A DNA stretch of 64,000 bases, from the NCBI RefSeq assembly GCF_900103275.1, contig NZ_FNGP01000001.1:744001-808000 (forward strand), given 5' to 3'. The notes under the pieces were generated by a model that saw nothing but the letters and a program-made list of their open reading frames with translations, was not told the DNA's origin and searched no databases. This DNA comes from Tessaracoccus oleiagri. Its GTDB lineage: Bacteria > Actinomycetota > Actinomycetes > Propionibacteriales > Propionibacteriaceae. Every line of letters begins with the position of its first letter. Within the stretch, counting starts at the first letter, position 1. Position numbers and translations under genes: made by a program. Shown here piece by piece: positions 27,332-35,701 of the stretch.

Positions 27332-27838
27332 TCAGCTGCCGCTCGTCTGCGGGCGGCCTCCTTCGCCGAGTTCCCGCTCCGCGTCGGCCATGGCGGCGGT
27401 TGCGGCCTGGAGCACGCGGACGGCGGTCTCGAGCTCCTCGTCGGTGAACTGCGAGAGGTGCCGCATCGTGTGCTGCGCGATCGGCACGAAGAGCGCGCGC
27501 CCTTCTTGCGCGGCCGAGTCGGTGTGGGAGATCGACACCGACCGGCGGTCGGTCTCCGAGCGGGTCCGCTGTGCGTGGCCCTGCCTCTCCATGCGGTCCA
27601 CGAGCGCGGTCGTCGAGGCGGAGGAGAGCCCGAGGATCCGGCTGAGGTCCGACGGGGTGGTCACCAGCCCCTGCGCCTGCCGTCGCATCAGCAACGACAG
27701 CGTGCGCATGTCGGTACGGTGCAGCCCGTGGGCCGCCCCGGTGAGGTCCACCACCCGCTCGGACAGCTCCGTGTACTCGCGCAGAGCGCGGATCAGCGCC
27801 CAAGCGGGGGTCGCGCCGAATGGAGGTTGATCGCTCAT
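27332..27838 (-). CDS. MarR-family transcriptional regulator
   Basis: A 168-residue winged-helix protein. The DNA-binding core is MRTLSLLMRRQAQGLVTTPS, then LSSASTTALVDRMERQGHAQR as recognition helix and wing (about residues 44-105), flanked by dimerisation helices. It is divergent from an MMPL exporter with a 65-bp gap holding a palindrome, the classic arrangement in which MarR represses itself and the pump until a toxic ligand binds. TATAGT lies 8 nt before its ATG. Confidence 0.88.
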   Translation of the reverse strand: MSDQPPFGATPAWALIRALREYTELSERVVDLTGAAHGLHRTDMRTLSLLMRRQAQGLVTTPSDLSRILGLSSASTTALVDRMERQGHAQRTRSETDRRSVSISHTDSAAQEGRALFVPIAQHTMRHLSQFTDEELETAVRVLQAATAAMADAERELGEGGRPQTSGS

Positions 27839-27866
27839 CGCGAAACACTATACCTCGAAAATTAAG

Positions 27867-27885
27867 TATCTCGATCATCGAAGTA
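27867..27885. promoter_or_regulatory. MarR operator candidate
   Basis: Imperfect palindrome TATCTCGAT-C-ATCGAAGTA (7 of 9 positions symmetric), centred in the MarR/MMPL divergent gap and only a few bases from the MMPL -10 box (27891-27896). The TATC tetramer recurs at 27891. Confidence 0.6.
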
Positions 27886-27890
27886 TCTGT

Positions 27891-27896
27891 TATCGT
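27891..27896 (+). promoter_or_regulatory. -10 box for leaderless MMPL transcript
   Basis: TATCGT, then 7 nt, then GTG at 27904. It adjoins the MarR operator candidate, and this decides the start codon. Confidence 0.5.
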
Positions 27897-27903
27897 CTTG
27901 GTT

Positions 27904-30081
27904 GTGAAGTCCTCAACGAAGTCCCGTGTGACCCTGCGAATCGTCATCAGCGTGCTGGTCGTCCTCGGCTGGCTCGCCGTCACCGGAGTGGGCGGCCCCA
28001 CGTTCGGCAAGCTCTCCGAGGTGAGCTCCAACGACCAGGCCACCTTCCTCCCCGCCACCGCCGAATCCACGCTGGCGGGGGAGTGGACGGCCCGCTTCAA
28101 CGAGTCCGACCAGATCCCCGCGCTCATCGTCGCCGGCTTCGACGAGCCCTTCACCGAGCAGCAGATCGGCGAGTTCGCGCCGCTGGCGGAGGAACTCAGC
28201 CAGGTCGACGGCGTCGACCAGGTGATCGGCCCGATCCCGTCCGAGGACCTGCTCGCGGTCCAGTACGTCGCGCTCATCGACACCGAGAACGCCGAGATCC
28301 CCACGACGGTGGACGCTCTGCGCGAGGCCGTCGCCGACGTGGGCGGCCCCTTCGCGGACACGAAGCTCCACGTCACCGGCCCGGCGGGCCTCACCGCCGA
28401 CCTCGCCAGCGCCTTCGAGGGCATCGACGGCCTACTGCTGGCCGTCGCGCTCGGCGTGGTCCTCGTGATCCTCATCGTCGTGTACCGCTCGATCCTGCTT
28501 CCTTTGCTCGTCATGCTCACGTCGATCGCGGCGCTGTGCGCGTCGATCCTCGTCATCTACTTCATGGCCGACGCGGGCTGGATCCAGCTCAACGGCCAAT
28601 CCCAGGGCATCCTGTCGATCCTCGTCATCGGCGCCGCCACCGACTACGCGCTGCTGCTCGTCGCCCGCCACCGCGAGGAGTTGACCCAGACCCAATCCGT
28701 CTGGGCAGCCATCAAGACCGCCTGGAAGGGTTCCTTCGGCGCCATCACCGCCTCCGCCTCGACGGTGGCCATCGCCCTCCTCTGCCTCCTGGTTTCGGAC
28801 CTGAACTCCAACCGCTCCCTCGGCCCGATCGCCGCCACGGGCATCGTGTTCGCCTGGGTCGCGGCTCTGACGCTCCTGCCCGCCCTGCTCTACGTGTTCG
28901 GCCGCGCCGCCTTCTGGCCCGCCCGCCCGAAGTACGACCCGGCCGTCGGCGAGGCTCAAGCGCGCGGCATCTGGAGCCGGATCGCGCGCGGCGTCGAGGG
29001 CCGCCCCCGGACCGTCTGGATCGTCACCGCGCTCCTCCTGCTGCTCGGCGCCGCCTGGGTGCCGACGCTGAAGGCGGAGGGCGTGCCGCAGTCCGAGCTC
29101 ATCCTCGGCGCCTCGGACGCCAAGGACGGCCAGGCCGTGCTCGGCGACCACTTCGACGCCGGCACCGGCTCACCCACCGCGGTGATCGTCCCCGAGGGGG
29201 AGGCGGAGGCAGCCCTCGAGGTGATCACGTCCACCGAAGGCGTCGGCTCCGCGACGATCACCGCCGCCTCCGGCGCGCCGGCCGGCATCCCGCCGATGAA
29301 CGAGCCGGCCAAGGTCGTCGACGGCCGCGTCTACATCCAGGCCACCCTCGAGGACCCGGCGGACTCCGCCGAGGCCGAGGCGACGGTGGTCCAGCTGCGC
29401 GAGGACCTGCACGCCCTCGACGACTCGATCCTCGTCGGCGGCACCACCGCCACGGCGCTCGACACCAACAACACCGCCCAGCGCGACCTCGTGATCATCA
29501 TCCCGCTCGTCCTCGTGGTGGTGCTGCTGATCCTGATCGTGCTGCTGCGCTCGATCCTGCTGCCGCTCATCCTGATCGGCGCCACGGTGCTGAGCTTCGG
29601 CACTGCCATGGGCACGGCCGCGCTGGTGTTCAACCACCTGTTCAAGTTCCCCGGCGCCGACGCCAGCGTGCCGCTCTACGGCTTCGTGTTCCTCGTCGCC
29701 CTGGGCATCGACTACACGATCTTCCTGATGACCCGCGCCCGCGAGGAGACCCTGCGGATCGGCACCAGGGCGGGCGTGCTGAAGTCGCTGACCGTCACCG
29801 GCGGCGTCATCACCTCCGCGGGCATCGTGCTGGCGGCCACGTTCGCCGCGCTGGCCGTCATCCCGCTGATGTTCATGATCCAGCTGGCGTTCATCGTCGC
29901 CTACGGCGTGCTGATCGACACCCTCATCGTGCGCACGCTCCTCATCCCCGGGCTGGTCCTGGACATCGGCCCGAAGGTGTGGTGGCCGTTCCACAAGCGC
30001 ATCGAGCCCAAGCACGCCGACGCGCTGGCCGACGTCCCGCCCCCGGCCGACGTGGAGCCGAAGCACGCCGTCGGCGTCTGA
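27904..30081 (+). CDS. MMPL/RND-family exporter under MarR control
   Basis: A 725-residue transporter. Membrane proton-relay motifs GAATDYALLLVARHREE and ALGIDYTIFLMTRAREE mark the two repeats, each with an external domain between helix 1 and 2. The GTG start is supported by the -10 box and by the short N-terminus before the first helix (IVISVLVVLGWLAVTG). An ATG frame back to 27820 crosses the operator and was rejected. It belongs to the actinobacterial MMPL group exporting antibiotics or lipids. The MarR neighbour suggests induction by a small toxic compound. Confidence 0.9.
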   Translation: MKSSTKSRVTLRIVISVLVVLGWLAVTGVGGPTFGKLSEVSSNDQATFLPATAESTLAGEWTARFNESDQIPALIVAGFDEPFTEQQIGEFAPLAEELSQVDGVDQVIGPIPSEDLLAVQYVALIDTENAEIPTTVDALREAVADVGGPFADTKLHVTGPAGLTADLASAFEGIDGLLLAVALGVVLVILIVVYRSILLPLLVMLTSIAALCASILVIYFMADAGWIQLNGQSQGILSILVIGAATDYALLLVARHREELTQTQSVWAAIKTAWKGSFGAITASASTVAIALLCLLVSDLNSNRSLGPIAATGIVFAWVAALTLLPALLYVFGRAAFWPARPKYDPAVGEAQARGIWSRIARGVEGRPRTVWIVTALLLLLGAAWVPTLKAEGVPQSELILGASDAKDGQAVLGDHFDAGTGSPTAVIVPEGEAEAALEVITSTEGVGSATITAASGAPAGIPPMNEPAKVVDGRVYIQATLEDPADSAEAEATVVQLREDLHALDDSILVGGTTATALDTNNTAQRDLVIIIPLVLVVVLLILIVLLRSILLPLILIGATVLSFGTAMGTAALVFNHLFKFPGADASVPLYGFVFLVALGIDYTIFLMTRAREETLRIGTRAGVLKSLTVTGGVITSAGIVLAATFAALAVIPLMFMIQLAFIVAYGVLIDTLIVRTLLIPGLVLDIGPKVWWPFHKRIEPKHADALADVPPPADVEPKHAVGV

Positions 30082-30106
30082 CCCCGTCCGGCCAGGTGGT
30101 CAAGCC

Positions 30107-30144
30107 CGAGGGCTCAGCGGAGGATCTCGTCCGCTGAGCCCTCG
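30107..30144. terminator. 15-bp hairpin shared by convergent genes
   Basis: Perfect stem CGAGGGCTCAGCGGA/TCCGCTGAGCCCTCG with an 8-nt loop, 26 nt after the MMPL stop. Its distal arm encodes the last residues and stop of the M16-like gene on the other strand, so it serves as terminator for both. Confidence 0.7.
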
Positions 30145-31565
30145 AACAGCCTGTCGTGGGCGTGCTCGTCGATGCGCCGGATGAGCGACTCGCTGTCGCG
30201 CAGGTGCTTGCCGATGATCGTGAACACGCGGCCGTCGGCGAGGATCACGTCACGCAGCCCGGGCGCCGCGGCCACGCCGACGACGTCGCTCCACGTCGCG
30301 CTGGCGCGGCCGCCGTAGACGTACACCGACAGCCCCTCGGCGCCGACGCTCACGGCGAGGTCGCGCGGGGCCGTCGAGATCGTCTTGCGGCGGTAGGTGG
30401 TGGCGTCGGCGAGCGGCGGCCCGTCCGGGTACTCGTCCTCGTCCAGCGAACGGAGCCCGACGATGTCGCCCGCCTCCTCCGGGCGCAGCACGAGGGCCGA
30501 CCGGCACATCCCCGCCGCGGCGGCGGCCAGCTGCTCGCTCGAGACGGCCATCTGCTCGGCGGCGAAGTCGCGCCGAGTCAGCATCGGCAGGTCCCGCAGG
30601 ATCCTCGTCGCCTGGGTGATGAGCCAGTCCACGGTGCCGCGCGGGTCGTGCAGTCGGTCGGCCACGACGTCCTTCGCGTGCGCGAGCTCGACGCCGCCCG
30701 GACCCTCGTCCGCGATCGCGCGGAGCGTGTCCCACATCACGGTGCCGATCGTCCCCAGCTCCTCCTCGCGCCCGTCGCTCCACACCGTGAGCATCGCCTG
30801 TCCCGGGCTGACCCAGGTGAGGCCGCCGTCGACGTCGTAGGCGATGCCCCGTCGCCCGCGGAGCTCGTCGGTCAGGCGTTCCACCAGCACCGTGAGCAGC
30901 ACCGACGGCAACGCGCCCTGCGGGGCGTCGAGCAGCCCGGAGAGACTGACGAGGTCGAGCTCACGGCTGGCGTGGCCGGGCAGCCCCAGCTCCAGCGGCG
31001 GTGCGACGGGCAGCGGCGGCCGCTCCCCGGCGGGCAACGGCAGGCGGAGGTCCTTCGGCGGCGGGCCGGTCAGGACCAGCACGGCGTTGGCGGCGTTGAA
31101 GTGCTGGGCCGCGTGGGCGCGGACCTGTTCGGCGGTGATCTGCTCTGCCCCCGGCCCGGCGGCGCTCACCAGCCCCTGCGCCACGAAGCCGTAGCGCGAG
31201 GTCAGCGCGGCGGCGATGGCGGGATGCTCGGCGGTGCCCTGCTCGATGCCCACCACCCGCGCCTCGCGTTCGAGGTGGTCGAGCGGGAGGTCGCTGAGCG
31301 CGGCGCACACCTGACGGAGGAATCCGACGACCGCGTCGGCGCGGCCGGTGGCGTGGAAGGTGGTGCTGCCGAGCTCCACCTGCGCGTTGCGGTCGAGGGC
31401 GCTCTTCGGCAGCGACGCCATCACGATGTGCTCGATGAGGTGCGTGACCGGGACGGTCCGGAAGGTCTCGTGGCGCACCCCGGACCCGAACACGAGGGCC
31501 GCGGTCAGGGGCTCGGGGCCCTGCTCCCAGATGACGGGGACGCCGTCGATGACAGTCTCTTGCAC
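30114..31565 (-). CDS. M16-like metallopeptidase-fold protein
   Basis: A 483-residue protein. The inverted zinc motif HLIEH (His42, Glu45, His46) is present, with a candidate third ligand in EREARVVGIE (Glu108), and a second, degenerate half follows a Pro-rich linker near residue 195. This fits insulinase/pitrilysin-type M16 proteins acting as homodimers or paired halves. The C-terminal 80 residues (about DLAVSVGAEGLSVYVYGG onward) look like an added PH-like small domain. The GTG at 31565 is chosen because TAGTGT lies exactly 6 nt upstream; a GTG two codons earlier would leave no spacing. Confidence 0.8.
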   Translation of the reverse strand: MQETVIDGVPVIWEQGPEPLTAALVFGSGVRHETFRTVPVTHLIEHIVMASLPKSALDRNAQVELGSTTFHATGRADAVVGFLRQVCAALSDLPLDHLEREARVVGIEQGTAEHPAIAAALTSRYGFVAQGLVSAAGPGAEQITAEQVRAHAAQHFNAANAVLVLTGPPPKDLRLPLPAGERPPLPVAPPLELGLPGHASRELDLVSLSGLLDAPQGALPSVLLTVLVERLTDELRGRRGIAYDVDGGLTWVSPGQAMLTVWSDGREEELGTIGTVMWDTLRAIADEGPGGVELAHAKDVVADRLHDPRGTVDWLITQATRILRDLPMLTRRDFAAEQMAVSSEQLAAAAAGMCRSALVLRPEEAGDIVGLRSLDEDEYPDGPPLADATTYRRKTISTAPRDLAVSVGAEGLSVYVYGGRASATWSDVVGVAAAPGLRDVILADGRVFTIIGKHLRDSESLIRRIDEHAHDRLFEGSADEILR

Positions 31566-31571
31566 GCGCAC

Positions 31572-31577
31572 ACACTA
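31572..31577 (-). promoter_or_regulatory. -10 box for leaderless M16-like transcript
   Basis: TAGTGT on the minus strand, 6 nt before the GTG at 31565. It decides between two nearby GTG codons. Confidence 0.5.
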
Positions 31578-31653
31578 GGGCCTGCAACCTTCGCCGCGAG
31601 CGGTTTTCGTCGAGGGCCGCAGTCGTGCTCGGAGCCCGTGTGACGATGGGGCG

Positions 31654-33066
31654 ATGGACACTGAGTTCGACCTCATCGTCATCGGCGCCGGCTCCACCGG
31701 CGAGAACGTCGCGGACCGCGCCGCGCAGGGAGGGCTGAGCGTCGCCATCGTCGAGAGTGACCTCATCGGCGGCGACTGTTCCTACTGGGCCTGCATGCCG
31801 TCCAAGGCGCTGCTCCGGCCGGGCGAGGCCCGACGGGCCGCGCTGGCGGTGGGCGGCGCACGGGAAGCGGTCACCGGCGACCTCGACGTCGACGCGGTCC
31901 TCTCCCGCCGCGACGGCTTCACCAGCGGATGGGACGACGCCTCGCAGGTGGAGTGGGTGGAGGGCGCCGGCCTCACCCTCTTCCGCGGCAGGGGCCGGAT
32001 CACCGGCGAGCGGGAGGTCACCGTCGAGGGGGAGACGACGGTGACGCTCCGGGCCCGGCACGCGGTCGCCATCGCCACCGGCACCGACCCCGCCATCCCG
32101 GACATCGAGGGCCTCCGCGACGCGCAGCCCTGGACCACCCGCGACGCCACCAGCGCCAAGCAGGTACCTGGGCGGCTCCTCGTCCTCGGCGGCGGCGTGG
32201 CGGCCTGCGAACTGGCGACCGCGTTCGCCGACCTCGGCTCGGCCGTGACGGTCGTGTCGCGCAGCCCCCTGCTGAAGCAGTTCGAGCCCTTCGCAGGCGA
32301 GGCGGTCGCCGGGCGCCTCCGCGAGCGCGGCGTCACGGTCCTGACGGACACCGGCACACGCCGGGTCACCCGCGGGGGCGGCGGCGTCACCGTCGAGACC
32401 GACGACGGCCAGCGCCTCGAGGCCGACGAGGTGCTCGCCGCCCTCGGCCGGAAGCCCCGCAGCGACGACCTCGGCCTCGGCTCCGTTGGACTGGCCGACG
32501 GCGAGTACCTCGAGGTGGACGACAGCATGCGCGTCACCGGCCACGACTGGCTCTACGCCGTCGGCGACATCAACCACCGGGTCCTGCTCACCCACCAGGG
32601 CAAGTACCAGGCCCGCGCTGCGGGTGACGCGATCGCCGCCCGAGCCCGCGGCGCGGCCGTCGACGATGCCGAATGGGGCGCCCATGTCGCCACCGCCGAC
32701 CACGCCGCGGTCCCGCAGGTGGTCTTCAGCGACCCGCAGGTCGCGTCCGTGGGGCTCACGGCCGCAGCCGCAGAGGAAGCAGGCATGGACGTGCGTGTGG
32801 TCGACGTGCCGCTCGGCAACGTCGCGGGTGCCAGCCTCCACGCCGACGACTACGAGGGCACGGCGCGCATGGTGGTCGACGAGCAGCGCGCGGTCGTCGT
32901 CGGGATGACGTTCGTCGGGCCCGACGTGGCGGAGCTGCTCCACGCGGCGACGATCGCGGTGGTGGGGGAGGTGCCGCTGGGCAGACTCTGGCACGCCGTG
33001 CCGGCCTACCCGACGATGAGCGAGGTGTGGCTGCGGCTGCTGGAGGCCTACGGCCGCCCCGACTGA
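31654..33066 (+). CDS. Class I pyridine nucleotide-disulfide oxidoreductase (mercuric-reductase/LPD-like)
   Basis: A 470-residue FAD/NAD(P) enzyme: FDLIVIGAGSTGENVA binds FAD, GGDCSYWACMPSK has the redox Cys pair (C-x4-C near residues 45-50), LVLGGGVAACELATAF binds NAD(P), and AVGDINHR the second FAD site. The C-terminal end reads AYPTMSEVW where dihydrolipoamide and mercuric reductases have HPT(x)SE, so the acid-base histidine is a Tyr. Together with YWA inside the disulfide motif this places it in an uncharacterised subgroup; lipoamide or mercury as substrate is unlikely. GACGAT lies 6 nt before the ATG. Confidence 0.85.
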   Translation: MDTEFDLIVIGAGSTGENVADRAAQGGLSVAIVESDLIGGDCSYWACMPSKALLRPGEARRAALAVGGAREAVTGDLDVDAVLSRRDGFTSGWDDASQVEWVEGAGLTLFRGRGRITGEREVTVEGETTVTLRARHAVAIATGTDPAIPDIEGLRDAQPWTTRDATSAKQVPGRLLVLGGGVAACELATAFADLGSAVTVVSRSPLLKQFEPFAGEAVAGRLRERGVTVLTDTGTRRVTRGGGGVTVETDDGQRLEADEVLAALGRKPRSDDLGLGSVGLADGEYLEVDDSMRVTGHDWLYAVGDINHRVLLTHQGKYQARAAGDAIAARARGAAVDDAEWGAHVATADHAAVPQVVFSDPQVASVGLTAAAAEEAGMDVRVVDVPLGNVAGASLHADDYEGTARMVVDEQRAVVVGMTFVGPDVAELLHAATIAVVGEVPLGRLWHAVPAYPTMSEVWLRLLEAYGRPD

Positions 33067-33106
33067 GCCGTTCGGGGACCTTGCCGCGCTGTGGGAAGCT
33101 TGAGCC

Positions 33107-34084
33107 GTGACCAACCTCGTGCTGACCTTCCCGGACATCGATCCGGTGGCCATCCGCATCTTCGGGCTGCAGATCCACTGGTACGCGCTGATGTACCTGC
33201 TCGCGTTCGTGATCGCCTACCTGCTGATGCGCGCGCGGCTGAAGCACGAGCCGTTCCGCTCGATCACCGAGCCGGCGCCCTACACGTCGGGCGTGATCGA
33301 GGACATCCTCGCCTACGCGATCCTCGGCGTCCTGGTCGGCGGCCGCCTCGGCTACACGTTCTTCTACAAGCCGGGCTACTACCTCACCCACCCGCTGGAG
33401 ATCTTCATGCTGTGGGAGGGCGGCATGAGCTTCCATGGCGGTGTCATCGGCGTCGTGCTCGCCATGGCCTGGCTCGCGTGGCGGAAGAAGCGCCCGTTCC
33501 TGCAGGTCACCGACTTCCTCGTCCCGTCGATCCCGCTCGGGCTCGCGGCCGGTCGAATCGGCAACTTTATCAACGGCGAGCTCTGGGGCCGCCCCGCGCC
33601 CGAGGGGCTGCCGTGGGCGATGGTGATCCCCACCGGCGGCGACGTGGCGCGCCACCCCTCGCAGATCTACCAGGCGCTCCTCGAGGGCGTGCTGCTGTTC
33701 GTCATCCTCTGGCTCTTCGCCCGCCGCAACCGCTATCGCGGCCAGGTCTCCGGCTTGTTCCTCGCCGGCTACGGCCTCTTCCGGTTCATCGGCGAGTTCT
33801 TCCGCGAGCCCGACGCGCACCTCGGCTACCTCGGGCTCGGCATGAGCATGGGCCAGTGGCTGTCCCTGCCGATGCTGCTGGCGGGCGTCATCCTCTTCAG
33901 CTGGGCCACCGCGCGGAAGATCGACGACCGCCAGGACCCCGTCGCCGCTGTGGACAACCCTGCGGAGAACGAAGTCCAAACGGACGATGAGAAACTCCAA
34001 GGAACCGTCGACGAGCAATCCGTTTCCGATGCTGACGAGCGCGTTTCCGAAGATCAGACTTCCTCAGGCGACGAGAAGCTCTGA
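33107..34084 (+). CDS. lgt: Prolipoprotein diacylglyceryl transferase
   Basis: Transfers diacylglycerol from phosphatidylglycerol to the lipobox cysteine of exported lipoproteins, the first step for the lipoproteins in this window. 325 residues with seven helices; HGGVIG and the signature GRIGNFINGELWGRP (about residues 143-160) are intact. GTG start, with GAAGCT 6 nt upstream. After the last helix there is an acidic Asp/Glu/Ser-rich tail of about 50 residues (DDRQDPVAAVDN onward) whose DNA is less G+C-rich and contains a DnaA-box sequence. The tail is not needed for the family's activity. Confidence 0.94.
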   Translation: MTNLVLTFPDIDPVAIRIFGLQIHWYALMYLLAFVIAYLLMRARLKHEPFRSITEPAPYTSGVIEDILAYAILGVLVGGRLGYTFFYKPGYYLTHPLEIFMLWEGGMSFHGGVIGVVLAMAWLAWRKKRPFLQVTDFLVPSIPLGLAAGRIGNFINGELWGRPAPEGLPWAMVIPTGGDVARHPSQIYQALLEGVLLFVILWLFARRNRYRGQVSGLFLAGYGLFRFIGEFFREPDAHLGYLGLGMSMGQWLSLPMLLAGVILFSWATARKIDDRQDPVAAVDNPAENEVQTDDEKLQGTVDEQSVSDADERVSEDQTSSGDEKL

Positions 34085-34195
34085 TTCTCGCCGCCACCTG
34101 TGGAGATGTGGACAACCCGACCTCTCGCTCGCGCCCAACCGGCCCCGACAAGCGGCGTCGCGCACCGGGTCGACTGTGGAGAACGGTGTGGAAAG
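33949..34195. other. Cluster of DnaA-box-like sites in the lgt tail and downstream gap
   Basis: Two exact TGTGGACAA (reverse complement TTGTCCACA, the high-G+C DnaA box) at 33949-33957 and 34107-34115, plus three one- or two-mismatch copies TGTGGAGAT (34099), TGTGGAGAA (34175) and TGTGGAAAG (34187), all in the same orientation. The 115-bp gap between lgt and the next gene holds four of the five. No AT-rich unwinding stretch and no dnaA or dnaN gene is nearby, so this is not called an origin. Confidence 0.5.
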
Positions 34196-34200
34196 GTGCA

Positions 34201-34983
34201 TCACAACTTCCGGGCGATGTCCACGGCCCGCCCGACGTAGGAGCGCCCGAACAGCACGACGTGCACGAGCAGCATGTGCAGCTGGTGCACTCCGACGCGC
34301 TCCCGCCACCCGTCGGCGAGCGGGCTGACCTCGTCGTAGCCCGCCATCGTGGCGTCGAGGTGTGGGGAACCGAAGACGTGCAGTTCGGCGAGGTCGCTCT
34401 CCGCGTGCCCGCCGTGCGCGGCCGGGTCGATGAGCGTCCCGACGGTGCCGCCCGCCACCCGCTCCCAGACGACGTTCCCGCCCCACAGGTCTCCGTGGAT
34501 CCGCGCGGCCTCGTGCCCCGACAGCCGCACCAGCGCCGGCTGGGGACTGTCATGGACGCCGTCCGCGATCCGGTCCACCGCCCGGCCGACCACCCGTCGT
34601 TCGCCGTCATCCAGCGCCCCGGCGGCGCGTAGGTAGGGGGCGAGGCGGGCGTCGGCGAGGAACTCGCCGAACGAGCCGTACCGCGGCGCGCGCGCCATGG
34701 GCGCGGGCAGCTCGGCCAGCCGCTGCGCCGACGCGTCCGCCCCGGGCGGAGCGGCGCCCCACCAACCTGCCCCGGCGGCATGCGTCGCGGCGAGCCGGCG
34801 GCCGAAGTCCGCCGCGTCGTCGCGCGACGGGGTCCCCGGGCGCATCAGCCGGGTCTCGAGCCAGGTGTCGCCCACGTCGACGAGCTCCGCGACGGCGGCG
34901 CCGCCCGCGTCGGCGAGCCACCGGAGCCCGGCCGCCTCGGAGGCGATGGCCTCGGCGGACGCCTGTTTCCGGTACGTCTCCAC
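34201..34983 (-). CDS. Fructosamine kinase-family protein
   Basis: A 260-residue aminoglycoside-phosphotransferase-fold kinase. RIHGDLWGGNVVW (about residues 170-182) is the catalytic loop with Asp, and LIDPAAHGGHAESDLA the metal-binding DxD-like segment; both match the fructosamine-3-kinase family. It would phosphorylate sugar-modified amines so they can be released (deglycation). The GTG at 34983 is supported by TAGCCT 7 nt upstream and by the length of related proteins; longer in-frame starts run through the divergent gene. Confidence 0.85.
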   Translation of the reverse strand: METYRKQASAEAIASEAAGLRWLADAGGAAVAELVDVGDTWLETRLMRPGTPSRDDAADFGRRLAATHAAGAGWWGAAPPGADASAQRLAELPAPMARAPRYGSFGEFLADARLAPYLRAAGALDDGERRVVGRAVDRIADGVHDSPQPALVRLSGHEAARIHGDLWGGNVVWERVAGGTVGTLIDPAAHGGHAESDLAELHVFGSPHLDATMAGYDEVSPLADGWRERVGVHQLHMLLVHVVLFGRSYVGRAVDIARKL

Positions 34984-34990
34984 GCATGGC

Positions 34991-34996
34991 AGGCTA
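34991..34996 (-). promoter_or_regulatory. -10 box for leaderless fructosamine-kinase-like transcript
   Basis: TAGCCT on the minus strand, 7 nt before GTG 34983. The two divergent start codons are only 19 bp apart, so the promoters must overlap. Confidence 0.5.
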
Positions 34997-35002
34997 GCGC
35001 GC

Positions 35003-35653
35003 ATGCGCTCCCACCCCGCCCGGCGATTCGCCTTCGCCGGCGTCGGTCTCGTGGTGATGGCGCTCGGCATCGCCGTCATGACCCTCGCGGGGCTGGGCAC
35101 GTCGCCGATCTCCGCCCCGGTGTGGGTGGCGACGTTGGCCGGCGGGCTCACGTTCGGCGGCTGGACCCTGGTCCTCAACGCGCTGATGTTCGTGGCCCAG
35201 CTGCTGATCCTGCGACGCCGGTTCCCCGCGACCGGTTGGCTGCAACTGCCCGCCGCGCTGGTGTTCTCGTCGGCCATCGACCTCTGGATGTGGGTGTTCG
35301 GCTGGATCCAGCCCGGCCACTACGCGCTGCAGGCGCTCCAGGTGCTGGTCGGCGCGGGGCTGCTCGGGCTCGGGGTGGCGATCCAGGTGGCCCCCGACGC
35401 CCTGTACCTCCCGGGCGAGGGCCTCATCGCAACCATCGCCAAGGTGACCCGCAGCCCCTTTGCGCGCCTCAAGGTGGTGTTCGACGTGACCCTCGTCGCC
35501 GCCGCGGTGCTCATGTCGTTCCTGTTCTTCGGCGAGCTCCGTGGCCTGCGGGAGGGCACCGTCGTGGCCGCGTTCCTCGTCGGCACGGTTGTCGGCGTCA
35601 CGATGCCGGCGGTGAGACGCACACTCGCGGCGGTCCTCGGCGACGGGCGCTGA
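35003..35653 (+). CDS. YczE/YyaS/YitT-type membrane protein
   Basis: A 216-residue protein with five to six helices. The opening GLVVMALGIAVMTLAGLGTSP and GGLTFGGWTLVLNALMFVAQ match the YczE/YitT-like membrane family, whose function is not settled. It is divergent from the fructosamine-kinase-like gene with overlapping promoters. CAGGCT lies 7 nt before the ATG. Confidence 0.8.
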   Translation: MRSHPARRFAFAGVGLVVMALGIAVMTLAGLGTSPISAPVWVATLAGGLTFGGWTLVLNALMFVAQLLILRRRFPATGWLQLPAALVFSSAIDLWMWVFGWIQPGHYALQALQVLVGAGLLGLGVAIQVAPDALYLPGEGLIATIAKVTRSPFARLKVVFDVTLVAAAVLMSFLFFGELRGLREGTVVAAFLVGTVVGVTMPAVRRTLAAVLGDGR

Positions 35654-35689
35654 ACCGCGGACCACCGAGCCGGGGTGCCGGCCACGCAA

Positions 35690-35695
35690 TACGCT
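35690..35695 (+). promoter_or_regulatory. -10 box for leaderless HAD-phosphatase transcript
   Basis: TACGCT, 6 nt, then ATG 35702; an in-frame ATG at 35675 lies upstream of the box and is rejected. Confidence 0.55.
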
Positions 35696-35701
35696 GTGGG
35701 C

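Noticed and set aside
26319-28556. 745-codon minus-strand open frame
   Set aside because: It crosses the MarR gene, the operator region and the CPBP gene in the wrong frame and has no domain.
18911-30081. The two MMPL genes as a recent duplication
   Set aside because: Their motifs and surrounding residues differ widely (GIVTDYCIFYLSG against GAATDYALLLVAR) and their partners differ, so they are distant paralogues.
33949-34195. Chromosomal origin of replication
   Set aside because: No dnaA, dnaN or recF nearby and no AT-rich unwinding region; DnaA-like boxes alone are not enough.
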